A stretch of DNA of 64,000 nucleotides from Brumimicrobium sp035497735. GTDB lineage: Bacteria > Bacteroidota > Bacteroidia > Flavobacteriales_D > Crocinitomicaceae. Position numbers and translations under genes: made by a program. Position 1 is the stretch's first letter. Each line of letters starts with the position of its first letter. Location: positions 93,222-157,221 of the forward strand of contig DATJCX010000058.1 of the NCBI GenBank assembly GCA_035497735.1. The letters run 5' to 3'. This document shows, one piece after another, positions 33,759 to 44,250 of the stretch. The notes under the pieces are model-generated. The model saw only the letters and a program-made list of their open reading frames with translations. It was not told the origin of the DNA and searched no databases.

Positions 33759-36700
33759 ATGAAAAAATTATACTACTGCGAAGACTCAGCAAAAAATGAG
33801 AGCATTCGCACAAAACTTAATCGAACCACATTAAGTGTCTTAACTACTGTATTTTTCCTTTTCGGGACGATAGGCGTAGCAAAAGCACAATCAGGTTCAA
33901 CTTGTAATGATCCTATGCCAATCCTAGTTCTTCCATTCAATGACGGGGGAGATACAGGAGATTATGGCAATAACTATACAACAAATGATCGACCAGCTAT
34001 TGCATCTGGTGCAGTTACAAACGGAAGCGGTGATTCATGGTACTTAGGCGGTTTCGATGTAGTTTATTCAATAACGCCTGTTATAGCTGGGAACATATCA
34101 ATTGATGCCACATACGACGAAGGATGGAATGCTCTTTGGGTTTTCACTGGCTGTCCATTTACATCAACAGTAGGGTATCACACTGCTATAAGTGGCACCA
34201 CACGTTCAATACCAAATTTACCTGTCGAAGCCGGGGTAACCTATTATATTGTTGTATCAAACTGGGATCCACCGAGCGTAGCTTACACAATCTCTGTAAC
34301 AGGTACCTCTGGGTTATTAGCGCCGTTGGATGATTGCAGTGAAGCAAATGCGGGAACAATAACTGCTAGTAGTCCTTCCGTTTGCGCAGCATCACCATTC
34401 AATTTAATCGCAACTGATGCTTCTGATGCTGCCGAGGGTTTAACCTTTCAATGGCAATCATCTCCTGCTGGGGATGAAGATTGGTCAGATATTACTGGTG
34501 CAAATGGAATTAGCTATACTGCAAGTGCAGGGATTTTAGCTGCAACAGATTTCCGTTTAAAAGCAACTTGTTCTTTCGGAGATTTAGAAGATATTTCTAA
34601 TGAAATCTCTATTGCCATCAAAGATCCAAACGAGTGTTACTGTGCGCCAACCGTAACTAACGGTGAATATCTTAACACGATTAATATCAGTACAACAATT
34701 GATTCAAAATCGTACACCGCTTCTTCACAGCCAAACAATCCAGTAAAAGGATATGATGATTTATCAGCACAAACCATTAACACATACGAAACAGATAACG
34801 TTTCAGTTAACACCCTCTATACTGGCGGTTCAAACACAGTTAAAATATGGGTTGACTGGAATCAAAATGGGGTCTTTGAAGGAAATGAATTAATGGATGA
34901 AAATTATGTCTCTAGCGCTACTACTTTAAATGAATTATCGTTTATGGTACCAGCAGGAACAGCACTAGGAGAATATAGAATGCGTATAAGAGCGAGGTGG
35001 TCCACTACAGTATTTGACGCATGTGATACACAAACATATGGCTCAGCGGTGGACTACACTTTAAACTTAGTCACACCACCTACCTGTTTGATTCCAACAA
35101 ACTTATATGTTTCTAACGTATCAGAAACTTCAGCAGCTTTAGGTTGGTCTTCAAACAATTCAGAATCATTATGGAACATCGAATATGGTCCAACTGGGTT
35201 TATACAAGGAGAAGGTACGTTAGTAGAAGGAGTTACTGATAACCCGTATACAGTTACTTTAGTGCCAGAAACGGAATATGAATTTTATGTACAAGCAGAT
35301 TGTGGTAATGATGATGAAAGCTTCTGGGCTGGACCTTTCTTCTTCTCAAATACATACTGTACACCTTCAAACACATATAGTACATCTTACTATATCAACA
35401 GTGTAGTTTCAGAAGGTGCATTGACAAACATTAATAAAACAAATACAGGATTTACTGCAGGTGGTTATGCTAACTATTCTGCAACTGACACCTTGAGAGT
35501 TTACCCAGGGCAAACAATTTCTGTTACAGTTGCTCACCCTTCATCAACTTATGGATACCAAGTTTGGATTGACTGGGATGAAAACTATGACTTTAATGGA
35601 TTGGATGAATTAGTAGTGAATACTTCATATGTTAGTGCGCCATATACGATTGACTTGACAATTCCACTTTGGGCAACTGAGATTACAACAAGAATGAGAA
35701 TTAGAAATGCATATAGTGACAACCCTTCTCCAGCTTGTGGATCTCATAACTATGGTGAGGCCGAAGACTACACTTTTGTGGTTGTTGAAGCACCAACTTG
35801 TTTACCAGTTGAAGACATCACAACAACGCTGGTTACTGACAACTCTATCGAAATTTCATGGACTGGAATAAACAGCGAGACTTCTTGGAATATTGAATAC
35901 GGTCCGACAGGATTTGAATTGGGCACAGGTACAACAGCAACAACAACTGAAAGTTCATTTACCGCAAATGATTTGAACCCTGATGAAACTTACGATATCT
36001 ATGTTCAAGCAGATTGTGGAAATAATGATGAAAGCTATTGGAACAAGGTAACAACAACAACAGCTTGTAGCGCAACTACCATTCCATATACGCAAGACTT
36101 TGAATCTGCAATAGTGCCTGCTATAGACAATTGTGGTGAGTTAGAAACAAATTCTGGAAATCCATGGAAAACTGATAATATATCATCTAATGGTTTTAAC
36201 AGCAATGTGCTAAGATACAATTACAATAGCCAAACAGCTGACTCTTGGTACTTTACTCAAGGTTTACAAATGGAAGCTGGAATGGAGTATGTATTAACTT
36301 ATAAATACGGCTCTAACTCATCTTCTTATGGAGAAAAACTAAGAGTAACTTTAGGTACTGGTCAAAGTACTGCTAACATTGTTGATACACTTAGAGAGTT
36401 TACGAATATTATCAACACAACAGCTGAAATGGATACTGTATTGTTTACACCTGACGCTGATGGAATATATTATTTAGGATTCCAAGCATTTACACAACCT
36501 AATGCATATTACATTTATCTTGATGATATACATGTGGACTTCTGTCTTCTTCAACCAACGGAAGATGGGTACACAAATGTTTGTAGATTGGATGAAGTAA
36601 TAGACTTGTCAGATGTAATAGAGTCTCCTTACAGTCATGGTATTTGGTCGTTTAATAACAATCCTTCATTAATTGATTCAACAGCATTCAATATATCAAC

Positions 36701-37295
36701 ACTTCCTTCTGGAGTTTATGAAGTTAATTATATTGTAAGCAATGCGTGTGCAGCTGATACCGCTTCAGCATATATCACAGTATTTGGAGCTTCTTCTGCA
36801 GGTACCGGAGGATCAATAACTGCTTGTGAAGGTGAGCCTATTGCACTATACTCGGGTCTATCTGGAAATATTGATGCAGGAGGTGACTGGTACGATTATA
36901 ACAATAATTTATTGGGAACATCTCAGCCAAATGCACCGTTAACAGAAGGTAATTACAACTACACTTATATTACTTCAAATGGTGTTTGCCCTGCAGATAC
37001 CGCAGTTATAGAAGTAATTGTTGATTGCTTGGCAATTGGAGAAGAAATCATGTCAAATGTTTCTATCTATCCAAACCCAACTTCTAGCGTAATAAATGTT
37101 CTTAACCCTTCTAACTTATCATCATTGAAAATTGAAATGTTTGATATGAATGGTAGAAGAGTGTTAGTTGACAATAAGTCGTTGGCAAACTCTGACTTAG
37201 GTTCAATTAATATTGAAAAACTAGAAACAGGTATTTATACTTTAAGAGTTTATAACGACGAAGGACAAAAGACTTTCAAAGTTGTAAAACAATAG
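33759..37295 (+). CDS. Large T9SS-secreted adhesin-like protein with two GEVED domains
   Basis: 1178 residues. An unusually long signal region (about 43 residues; MKKLYYCEDS then a charged stretch, a hydrophobic core and cleavage near VAKAQ). Then: a PPC/CUB-like domain (about 45-190), an Ig-like module (about 195-285, FQWQSSP), GEVED 1 (about 290-437, VKIWVDWNQNGVFEGNE and YGSAVDYTL), fibronectin-III-like (about 440-530), GEVED 2 (about 535-675, VWIDWDENYDF and YGEAEDYTF), a second Fn3, a MAM/cleaved-adhesin-like module (about 770-925) and a C-terminal type A sorting domain (VSIYPNPTSSVINVLN ... TFKVVKQ). Surface adhesion or matrix building is inferred from these modules. The next gene is a paralogue. 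Confidence 0.88.
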   Translation: MKKLYYCEDSAKNESIRTKLNRTTLSVLTTVFFLFGTIGVAKAQSGSTCNDPMPILVLPFNDGGDTGDYGNNYTTNDRPAIASGAVTNGSGDSWYLGGFDVVYSITPVIAGNISIDATYDEGWNALWVFTGCPFTSTVGYHTAISGTTRSIPNLPVEAGVTYYIVVSNWDPPSVAYTISVTGTSGLLAPLDDCSEANAGTITASSPSVCAASPFNLIATDASDAAEGLTFQWQSSPAGDEDWSDITGANGISYTASAGILAATDFRLKATCSFGDLEDISNEISIAIKDPNECYCAPTVTNGEYLNTINISTTIDSKSYTASSQPNNPVKGYDDLSAQTINTYETDNVSVNTLYTGGSNTVKIWVDWNQNGVFEGNELMDENYVSSATTLNELSFMVPAGTALGEYRMRIRARWSTTVFDACDTQTYGSAVDYTLNLVTPPTCLIPTNLYVSNVSETSAALGWSSNNSESLWNIEYGPTGFIQGEGTLVEGVTDNPYTVTLVPETEYEFYVQADCGNDDESFWAGPFFFSNTYCTPSNTYSTSYYINSVVSEGALTNINKTNTGFTAGGYANYSATDTLRVYPGQTISVTVAHPSSTYGYQVWIDWDENYDFNGLDELVVNTSYVSAPYTIDLTIPLWATEITTRMRIRNAYSDNPSPACGSHNYGEAEDYTFVVVEAPTCLPVEDITTTLVTDNSIEISWTGINSETSWNIEYGPTGFELGTGTTATTTESSFTANDLNPDETYDIYVQADCGNNDESYWNKVTTTTACSATTIPYTQDFESAIVPAIDNCGELETNSGNPWKTDNISSNGFNSNVLRYNYNSQTADSWYFTQGLQMEAGMEYVLTYKYGSNSSSYGEKLRVTLGTGQSTANIVDTLREFTNIINTTAEMDTVLFTPDADGIYYLGFQAFTQPNAYYIYLDDIHVDFCLLQPTEDGYTNVCRLDEVIDLSDVIESPYSHGIWSFNNNPSLIDSTAFNISTLPSGVYEVNYIVSNACAADTASAYITVFGASSAGTGGSITACEGEPIALYSGLSGNIDAGGDWYDYNNNLLGTSQPNAPLTEGNYNYTYITSNGVCPADTAVIEVIVDCLAIGEEIMSNVSIYPNPTSSVINVLNPSNLSSLKIEMFDMNGRRVLVDNKSLANSDLGSINIEKLETGIYTLRVYNDEGQKTFKVVKQ

Positions 37296-37316
37296 TTAAA
37301 TAAACTTTAGATTTAG

Positions 37317-37345
37317 AAAAAGCGTCTCCTCGGAGGCGCTTTTCT
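37317..37345 (+). terminator. Terminator of the first adhesin gene
   Basis: AAAAGCGTCTCC and GGAGGCGCTTTT pair, with one mismatch, around TC, 22 bp after the stop. The 3' arm ends in T residues. Confidence 0.85.
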
Positions 37346-37671
37346 TGTTTAGGGGAAAAACTCAATTGACAAACATAAATGGCAACCAAAATCTAACTAT
37401 TTCAAATTATTTTTCAATGAGACAATTACAGCATAAATTCATAAAAACTATCATGTAATTCTTTGATTAATCACATAAAAAACAGACCCAAGTGTTTACA
37501 ATCCTATGGCTGAAACTATAAACAAACAACTATCTGTCATTCAAATATATGCCTAATCAAATAAAAAAAGGAATTTAAAATCTATAGTCACAAGATTTAA
37601 TCTTTAATAATTTCTTTTTAAAGAATCTTTATTCTATATTTGATTAAACATTAACTAAAAAAACAAAGTTT
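37346..37671. promoter_or_regulatory. Upstream region of the second adhesin gene
   Basis: No gene is seen. A -7 box TATATTTG at 37635-37642 lies 29 bp before the ATG. The stretch TTTATTCTATATTTGA and the following AAACATTAAC are nearly identical to the upstream region of the first adhesin, so the promoter was duplicated with the gene. Confidence 0.65.
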
Positions 37672-40600
37672 ATGAAAGAATTATACTACTGCGAATACTC
37701 AACACGAGATAAGAACATTCGCAAAAAATTCACCAGAGCCCTAGTGGGGGTCTTAACTGCCGCGTTTTTCCTCTTAGGAACAATAGGCGTAGCAAATACG
37801 CAAACTACGGTTGAAATTGGAAACGGAACTGACGAATTTTATCATCCTGCTCCAGGTTGGTATGGTTGGCAATATGAAGTTTATTTATATGATGAAGCGG
37901 CCATCGGACAAAATGGAACAATCACTTCCATTGCATATAACATTTCTACTTCCCATGCTACCACAACGGCAGATATGCAAATTTGGATGAAAGCAGTCCC
38001 AACAACTACTACTCTTGATGCAGCAAGTACTTTTAATAGTTTTATTAGTGGAGCGGATATAGTTTACTCCGATAATGATTTTGATGGAAGTACAACAGGA
38101 TGGAAAACACTTACTTTATCTACACCGTTCGTTTTACCAGCAGGGCAATCATTGTTAATTGCCGTTAAAAATGTTGGTTGCTCTACTTCAGGATCATGTG
38201 CTAAACAATGTTACTACACAGCTGTAGCCAATTCACACTGGTATAATCGATCTGATGGTTCAGATCCAGGACAAGAGGTAGGAGGGTATGTTGATAATCA
38301 ACGATCAAATATTAAATTGGAATTTACTCCAACAGAACCTTGTGCAGGTACACCAGATGGGGGAATAACAAATATAAGCCCTACGCAAGGAAACGCTGGA
38401 AGTGTAATTAACGCAAATGTTTCTGGTAGTTCTTTTGGATTGGGATTGACATACCAATGGCAATCATCAGATGACAACGGTGCAACTTGGACAGATATTC
38501 CAGGTGAAACAAATTCAATATTAAGCACAACTGCACCTGCTGGAGTTGGCGAAACTTTAGAGTTACGTAGAGCCGTTACATGTGATGGAGTAACATCCTA
38601 CTCAACACCGGCAACTTTTACAGTTATATTAGTTTATTGTACACCAGTATATTCATCAGGTTGTAGCATTGGAGCAAGAGTAAATGGAGTTTCAACCACA
38701 GGAGCTGTAAACAATATGAGTAACTTAGGAACAGAATGTGGATCTCTAAATGGAACAGGATATTCTGACTATTCAACCAACTCTGCTTTTAACTTAATGG
38801 CAGTTGAAGGTACTGATTTCAACATCAAAGTAGATGTATCAAATTACGATGGAGGAGTAAAGGTTTGGATTGACTTAAACCAAAATGGAACATTTGAAAC
38901 AAGTGAATTAGTAACTGCTTCAGCTTCGACAGTTGCTTATAACAATTCTCATAATGGTGTTATTTCAATTCCAACAGGAACGCTAGCTGGTGAAACTAAA
39001 ATGAGAGTAAGAGTAGTAGAAAGCTCAACAAGTTTTGACCCTTGTGCTTCTGCGAGCTACGGTGAAGCTGAGGATTATAAAATAACGATAATTCCAGCAT
39101 CAATTTCTCCAGATATCACGCAATCTACAAGTACACCAAACTGTACAGATGGAACAGATTTAACTACCGTTGGTACACCAGGTACAGAAGAGGAATGGTA
39201 TTGGCAAGAAAGCGAAGAAGGAACAAGTATGGATAACGATGCAACAAGTCCATGGACTGTATTTGAAAATGGTACATATTATGTAAGAGTGTACAATACT
39301 GAATATAGCGTGTGGAATACTGCAAATTCAATTGAAATTACAAACATTCCAACTGCGCCAACACCGCCTGCACCAGTTGCAGCTGTTAATCCAGTTTGTT
39401 TACCAGGAACTACAATTAGTGTGCCTGCAGCAACTGGAGACATTGAATATTACTGGCAAGGTACAAGTAATACTTCATCATCAATGGCGGACAATGCAGA
39501 AGACCCATATGAAGTTACAGAAACTGGAACTTACTACGTAAAAGCGTACGACACACAAACAGCATGCTGGTCTCTACCAGAAAGTGTAGAAGTTACAGTA
39601 AATAGTGTGATTCCAAATGATCCTATTGTAGAACAAAGCTCGTACTTCTTCTGTGATAATGCAACTTCTGCAATAATTGAAGTAAATGCATCAACAGGAG
39701 AGGAAAATTCACTTGAAGGACAAACAACTGGTGGTAATGGATGTGATGGAGGTGCAATGTTCGATATTACAAATAACATGGCTTGGGATGCACTTATTAC
39801 AGGGTTTGACGCAGCTAGATATTCTTCTGCTACTGATAACAGCATTAAGGTTTATTACAAACAAGGATCTTACATAGGTTCTGAATCTAACGCATCAGCT
39901 TGGACTCTATTAGGAGAATATCCTATAACAGTTAACGCAGGTCAAATTCAATCATTTAACATAGATGAATTAATAATTCCATCAGGAGAGACATTTGGTA
40001 TTTACTTGAACTACTTTGCGTCATACACAACTATTTCAGCTTCTCAGACTTTCACAGATGGAAATATAACAATGACAGTCGGTGCTGGTTTATGTGGAGA
40101 ATTCTCAAGTGTAAACGCAAATAGAGGATTCAATGGTTCTGTTAAATATATCGGAAGTCTTCCAACAGATGCAATCTGGTACACAGCTGCAACAGGTGGG
40201 TCAATTATCAGTGGAGATAATCCATTGGAAACTATCGGAACAAGTGTTATCCCAACTGTAGCAGAAGGAACTTATGAGTTCTACGCAGCTTCATATTTAG
40301 ATGGGTGTGAAAGTGCTAATCGTACATTAGTTACTGTTGAAATTTCCGCGGTAAATGTTGAACTAGAAGCGGTTGACGCTTCATGTAACAATGGAGACAA
40401 TGGTAGTTTCTTAATTACTTCCGTTGAATGTGGAGAAGCTCCATTTACTTTCTCAGTGGATGGCGGGGCTTTTGGACCAGCACCAACTGATTTAATAGCG
40501 GGAACACATACAGTAGTAGTAAAAGATGGAAATGGAAACGAAAGTGGTACTTATACGATTACTATCGGAAGTGCACAAGGACCATCTGACTTAGCTATTA

Positions 40601-42090
40601 TTACAAGTACTAACAGTACAGCTACTATCGAATGGACCGCAAATGGTGATGAAGCATCATGGAATATTGAATGGGGACCTGTAGGATTTACGCCTGGAAC
40701 TGGTACTGCATTAGGTAATGCTACAACAAGTGATAATCCATTTACAATTGAAGATTTAATCGGTAATACACAATACCAAATCTATGTTTCAGCTGATTGT
40801 GGAGGAACTACAACGCCAGGAGACTGGACTTCAGTAGGTCTATTAACAGATTGTGACCCAATGCCAGCTATAGGATTCTGTGAAGACTTCGAAGACATGG
40901 CTACACTTGATTGTTGGAGAGTAATAGACAACAACCAAGACGGAGAAACTTGGGCTATATTTTCAGGTGCAGGTAACTCAGGTGACCACGCAGCAGGAAT
41001 GCAAACTGACTACCTAAGTGGTAACAACGATGATTATATCATTTTACCAAAGTTCACACTAACTGGAAACGAAGTTTTAACTTTCTACGCAGCTGTTTAT
41101 AGCTCGTATGAGCCAGATGAATTGAGAGTTGTACTATCAACAACTGGAACAGCAGCTGCTGATTTTACTGAAGTACTTTATTGGGATACAATCGCACACA
41201 CAGACTTCGAAATGAAAACAGTTGACTTGAGCGACTACTCTGGTGATGTTTACATTGCATTCCATATACCACAAAGTGGTGAATACGACGGATGGTACAT
41301 CTTTGTTGATGATGTTTGTATCGATATCTGTAACCCAATTCCAGGAATTGACGGTATGGTTGATGTTTGTCGTAATGATGAAGAGCTTGACTTAAATACT
41401 GTTATTGAATCAGAGTACACTCATGGAACATGGATATTCCCATCTAACCAAGGTGCGGTAAATGGTTCTACATTAGAATTAGCTACATTAGCTAGTGGTA
41501 CTTACGAACTACAATACATCGTTGAAACAGTTTGTTCAGCAGACACAACAATGGCTACAGTAAATGTTTACCCTCCTTCAAGTGCAGGAATAGGTGGAAC
41601 AATTACAGTTTGTAAAAAAGAAACAATTAACTTGTTCTCTGCAATTACAGGAAATGTTGACATGAATGGAGAATGGTATGATTACCAAATGAACCTTATC
41701 GGTAACTCGCAACCAACTGCACCTAATTTAGGAGCTAGCTACAACTATTACTATGTTGTATCGAATGGAGTTTGTGAAGCGGATACGGCAATCGTTGAAG
41801 TAATTGTAGATGGAAACTGTACTTCAAGCATAGAAAATGAAGTATTGGCTGATATCTCAATCTATCCAAACCCAACTGCATCTGTAGTGAATATCGTAAA
41901 CCCATCAAATGTTTCTGCATTAAAAGTAGAGCTATTTGATATGAACGGTAGAATCGTGTTAGTAGAAGAGAAAGCATTGTTCAATAACAATGAAGCTACA
42001 ATTAACATCGAAAAACTAGAAACAGGTGTTTATACATTGAAAGTGTACAATAAGGATGATCAGAAAACTTTCAAAGTAATCAAGAAATAA
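37672..42090 (+). CDS. Giant T9SS-secreted adhesin-like protein, paralogue of the preceding gene
   Basis: 1472 residues. The start (MKELYYCEYSTRDKNIRKKF, then GVLTAAFFLLGTIGVANTQ) parallels the first adhesin, including the long charged lead before the hydrophobic core. The order of modules is: a choice-of-anchor-like beta-sandwich (about 45-225), Ig-like (FQWQ-type, about 230-325), a GEVED domain (about 330-480, VKVWIDLNQNGTFE and YGEAEDYKI), repeated Ig-like units with EWYWQES and EYYWQGTS, another anchor-like domain, SprB-like and Fn3 modules, a cleaved-adhesin module (about 1065-1225, CEDFEDM and WYIFVDDVCID) and the terminal sorting domain (ISIYPNPTASVVNIVN ... TFKVIKK). A surface adhesin exported by T9SS. 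Confidence 0.88.
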   Translation: MKELYYCEYSTRDKNIRKKFTRALVGVLTAAFFLLGTIGVANTQTTVEIGNGTDEFYHPAPGWYGWQYEVYLYDEAAIGQNGTITSIAYNISTSHATTTADMQIWMKAVPTTTTLDAASTFNSFISGADIVYSDNDFDGSTTGWKTLTLSTPFVLPAGQSLLIAVKNVGCSTSGSCAKQCYYTAVANSHWYNRSDGSDPGQEVGGYVDNQRSNIKLEFTPTEPCAGTPDGGITNISPTQGNAGSVINANVSGSSFGLGLTYQWQSSDDNGATWTDIPGETNSILSTTAPAGVGETLELRRAVTCDGVTSYSTPATFTVILVYCTPVYSSGCSIGARVNGVSTTGAVNNMSNLGTECGSLNGTGYSDYSTNSAFNLMAVEGTDFNIKVDVSNYDGGVKVWIDLNQNGTFETSELVTASASTVAYNNSHNGVISIPTGTLAGETKMRVRVVESSTSFDPCASASYGEAEDYKITIIPASISPDITQSTSTPNCTDGTDLTTVGTPGTEEEWYWQESEEGTSMDNDATSPWTVFENGTYYVRVYNTEYSVWNTANSIEITNIPTAPTPPAPVAAVNPVCLPGTTISVPAATGDIEYYWQGTSNTSSSMADNAEDPYEVTETGTYYVKAYDTQTACWSLPESVEVTVNSVIPNDPIVEQSSYFFCDNATSAIIEVNASTGEENSLEGQTTGGNGCDGGAMFDITNNMAWDALITGFDAARYSSATDNSIKVYYKQGSYIGSESNASAWTLLGEYPITVNAGQIQSFNIDELIIPSGETFGIYLNYFASYTTISASQTFTDGNITMTVGAGLCGEFSSVNANRGFNGSVKYIGSLPTDAIWYTAATGGSIISGDNPLETIGTSVIPTVAEGTYEFYAASYLDGCESANRTLVTVEISAVNVELEAVDASCNNGDNGSFLITSVECGEAPFTFSVDGGAFGPAPTDLIAGTHTVVVKDGNGNESGTYTITIGSAQGPSDLAIITSTNSTATIEWTANGDEASWNIEWGPVGFTPGTGTALGNATTSDNPFTIEDLIGNTQYQIYVSADCGGTTTPGDWTSVGLLTDCDPMPAIGFCEDFEDMATLDCWRVIDNNQDGETWAIFSGAGNSGDHAAGMQTDYLSGNNDDYIILPKFTLTGNEVLTFYAAVYSSYEPDELRVVLSTTGTAAADFTEVLYWDTIAHTDFEMKTVDLSDYSGDVYIAFHIPQSGEYDGWYIFVDDVCIDICNPIPGIDGMVDVCRNDEELDLNTVIESEYTHGTWIFPSNQGAVNGSTLELATLASGTYELQYIVETVCSADTTMATVNVYPPSSAGIGGTITVCKKETINLFSAITGNVDMNGEWYDYQMNLIGNSQPTAPNLGASYNYYYVVSNGVCEADTAIVEVIVDGNCTSSIENEVLADISIYPNPTASVVNIVNPSNVSALKVELFDMNGRIVLVEEKALFNNNEATINIEKLETGVYTLKVYNKDDQKTFKVIKK

Positions 42091-42111
42091 AAAACAATTG
42101 TTCACATAGAG

Positions 42112-42140
42112 AAGCGGGCTGTAATTACAGCCCGCTTTTT
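42112..42140 (+). terminator. Terminator of the second adhesin gene
   Basis: AAGCGGGCTGTAA pairs perfectly with TTACAGCCCGCTT and is followed by T-rich sequence, 21 bp after the stop codon. Confidence 0.93.
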
Positions 42141-42346
42141 ATTTCCAAATATTGTGATGTTAAAACTATCTGGATGAATTAAAGTTCTAGCGAAACTCAC
42201 TCATGCTTAAGGCATCTTAACATGGCGTCCAAAAACAATTAACACACAATTGACTGGTTTATTAAATGAAGAGGGCTCTTAGTCCTTAGAATACGGATTG
42301 ATGCCAAGGTAGTCGTTAAGAAAGAGGGGAAGTTATACCACAAACA
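42141..42346. other. Gene-free stretch between adhesin and PAS-LuxR genes
   Basis: About 200 bp between convergent genes. Beyond the adhesin terminator I see nothing of note. Confidence 0.5.
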
Positions 42347-43114
42347 TTAAATCCAGCCTTCAATTAAGCATTTTGAAATTAAATCAACCAATGAAGAAGA
42401 TTTAGTTTTGGCCATTATTTTCTTCCTATGCGTACTTACGGTATGTGTACTTATGAAAAGCAATTGCGCAATTTCTGCTGTTGTCTTATTCTGAACAATC
42501 AACAACAACACTTCCTTTTCCCTTTTAGTTAAGGGTACAATAGTGCTTGTGATGTATTTTTGCATTGGCTTAACATCTAAGAAAGATTGTTCACCTTCTA
42601 AACCTATAAAAGACAAATGCATTGCGTTGTCTTTCTTTAAAAAACTAATGTCTGTATGAACAACAAAATTTCGAAGGACAGAACCTTCTTCGTCAGATTG
42701 AATGGTTACAGATTGTTGCAGGATTCTTATATAGTTACCATCTTTTTTTCGGATACGATAATCATAACGTGTTTTATACTTGGTCAGTTTTTCTGAAGGA
42801 AGATTCAATTTAAAATCAACTACGGTTCTTTCGAAATCTAAGAAATAGGGTAAATCATCAGGATGAATAATGTTCGTTATTAAGTCAATATTGACCTCTT
42901 CTTTCTCGTAACCCAATACCTGTGACATACTATCAGAGATAAGTTCTATCTCTGCAGCAGGAGGGTTGAAAATAAAGTAATAGTATTCACCTGTTTGGAA
43001 CATGTCCAAAATCTTTTTATAGATGCCAATCTCTAATTCGTATTGCTCAGGATTTTTATACCTTCCTACTTTTTTCCAAGTGTTTTGTATGTCTTCTTTA
43101 TAGGTAAACTTCAT
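42347..43114 (-). CDS. PAS-domain LuxR-type transcriptional regulator
   Basis: 255 residues. The first two thirds hold a PAS fold (about 45-165: FIFNPPAAEIELISDSMSQVLGYEKEEV, IHPDDLPYFLDFE, YDYRIRKKDGNYIRILQQS), which usually senses a ligand, redox state or partner. The C-terminus is a LuxR helix-turn-helix (about 190-250: LTKREKEVLLLIVQNKTTAEIAQLLFISTHTVSTHRKKIM). No receiver domain, so it is not a phosphorelay response regulator. It is single and leftward, convergent with the adhesin gene; a link to adhesin expression is possible but only by proximity. Confidence 0.88.
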   Translation of the reverse strand: MKFTYKEDIQNTWKKVGRYKNPEQYELEIGIYKKILDMFQTGEYYYFIFNPPAAEIELISDSMSQVLGYEKEEVNIDLITNIIHPDDLPYFLDFERTVVDFKLNLPSEKLTKYKTRYDYRIRKKDGNYIRILQQSVTIQSDEEGSVLRNFVVHTDISFLKKDNAMHLSFIGLEGEQSFLDVKPMQKYITSTIVPLTKREKEVLLLIVQNKTTAEIAQLLFISTHTVSTHRKKIMAKTKSSSLVDLISKCLIEGWI

Positions 43115-43167
43115 CTATTTAGTATATACTGCTTTAATCATTTAAAAGTAGAGAAGACTTTTGAAAG

Positions 43168-43848
43168 CTATATGCTGATTTGACCTCCGATATCCAAAAG
43201 AAGCAACTCTTTTCCTTTTTGCTTGAATTTATTTTTTGCTTCTTCATGGTCTATAGAAAGAATAGGCATTGTATCATAATGCATTCCCATTATCTTATCA
43301 CATTCAACAAAATCAGCTGCAATAAGCGCCTCATTAATATCCATGGTGTAATTTCCACCAATAGATAAAATGGCTAAGTCAAGTTTAAAAAACATCGGAA
43401 TTAATTTCATATCCCAAGTCAACGCAGTGTCACCGGAGATATAAATCGTTTTCCCTCCTGAGCTTATAACATAACCAGCAGGATTTCCGCCATTCGTTCC
43501 GTCTAAGAAAGAAGAGGAATGAATCGCATTTACCATTTTAAGTGTACCAAAATCAAATTCATGTGAACCACCAAAGTTCATCTCATGACCTTCATATTGT
43601 TTGGTGTTGGTGTAATGTTTTATAATCTCATGGTTCGATATCAACTTGGCTTTCGTTCTATCGACAATGGCTTCAACATCCATTACGTGATCATAATGCG
43701 CATGCGTAAGTAGAATATAATCTGCTTTTAATGTGTTAATATCTACACTTGCTGCTACAGGATTCCCAGAAATAAAAGGATCCACCAATATATGTTTGCC
43801 GTTAATTTCTAAACCTAAAGCTGAATGACCGTAATAAGTGATTTTCAT
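43168..43848 (-). CDS. MBL-fold metal-dependent hydrolase (UPF0173 type)
   Basis: 226 residues. The first strand MKITYYGHSALGLEINGKHILVDPFISGNP and the metal site LLTHAHYDHVMDVEAI (HxHxDH) are clear, followed by the later ligands IHSSSFLDG, YISGDTALTWDM (Asp) and GMHYDTMPI (His). This matches the UPF0173 / YtkL family of beta-lactamase-fold hydrolases, whose substrate is not established. It is preceded by the copper operon terminator and followed by the PAS-LuxR gene 53 bp away. Confidence 0.9.
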   Translation of the reverse strand: MKITYYGHSALGLEINGKHILVDPFISGNPVAASVDINTLKADYILLTHAHYDHVMDVEAIVDRTKAKLISNHEIIKHYTNTKQYEGHEMNFGGSHEFDFGTLKMVNAIHSSSFLDGTNGGNPAGYVISSGGKTIYISGDTALTWDMKLIPMFFKLDLAILSIGGNYTMDINEALIAADFVECDKIMGMHYDTMPILSIDHEEAKNKFKQKGKELLLLDIGGQISI

Positions 43849-43932
43849 TGTTTTATTATCTTGAATTTATAGTTCTTAAAAATAAGAAAAAATATCGAAA
43901 TAAAACAGTTTAAGCGGTTTTTATCAAATAAA

Positions 43933-43966
43933 AAAAGGGTAGTTGTAAAACAACAACTACCCTTTT
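43933..43966 (-). terminator. Terminator of the copper operon
   Basis: AAAAGGGTAGTTGT (43933-43946) pairs perfectly with ACAACTACCCTTTT (43953-43966) over a 6-nt loop, followed on the minus strand by a T-rich run. It lies 24 bp after the small HMA gene. Confidence 0.93.
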
Positions 43967-43989
43967 AAGACTATGAGTTTATCAACGAT

Positions 43990-44199
43990 TTATAGAAGTT
44001 CCACCTCAAACCCCTTTTCCTCGAAAACAGATTGTATTTCCTTAATCACTTCTTCAGAAGTCTTAACAGTCATGATTTTATCTGGACTTTCTAAGTCAAC
44101 TTTCCACTCTTTAATTCCTTGAATCGCATCCATTCCTGGAGTTACTTTTGTCAAGCACCCACCACAACTTAATGTTGTTTTAAATTTTAATTCTTTCAT
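43990..44199 (-). CDS. Small HMA-domain copper-binding protein
   Basis: 69 residues from the ATG at 44199; a TTG at 44241 would add an unlikely 14-residue lead that crosses the intergenic gap. It is a single heavy-metal-associated domain: KFKTTLSCGGCLTKVTPGMDAI with the CxxC site as CGGC, then a ferredoxin-like fold to the end. It probably acts as a copper chaperone for the CopA pump encoded 51 bp upstream (its own ATG to the copA stop) and shares its terminator. Confidence 0.88.
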   Translation of the reverse strand: MKELKFKTTLSCGGCLTKVTPGMDAIQGIKEWKVDLESPDKIMTVKTSEEVIKEIQSVFEEKGFEVELL

Positions 44200-44250
44200 A
44201 ATTATATATTTTAATTTTGCTTCGTATTTCTGCTCACGCAAAGCACCTTT

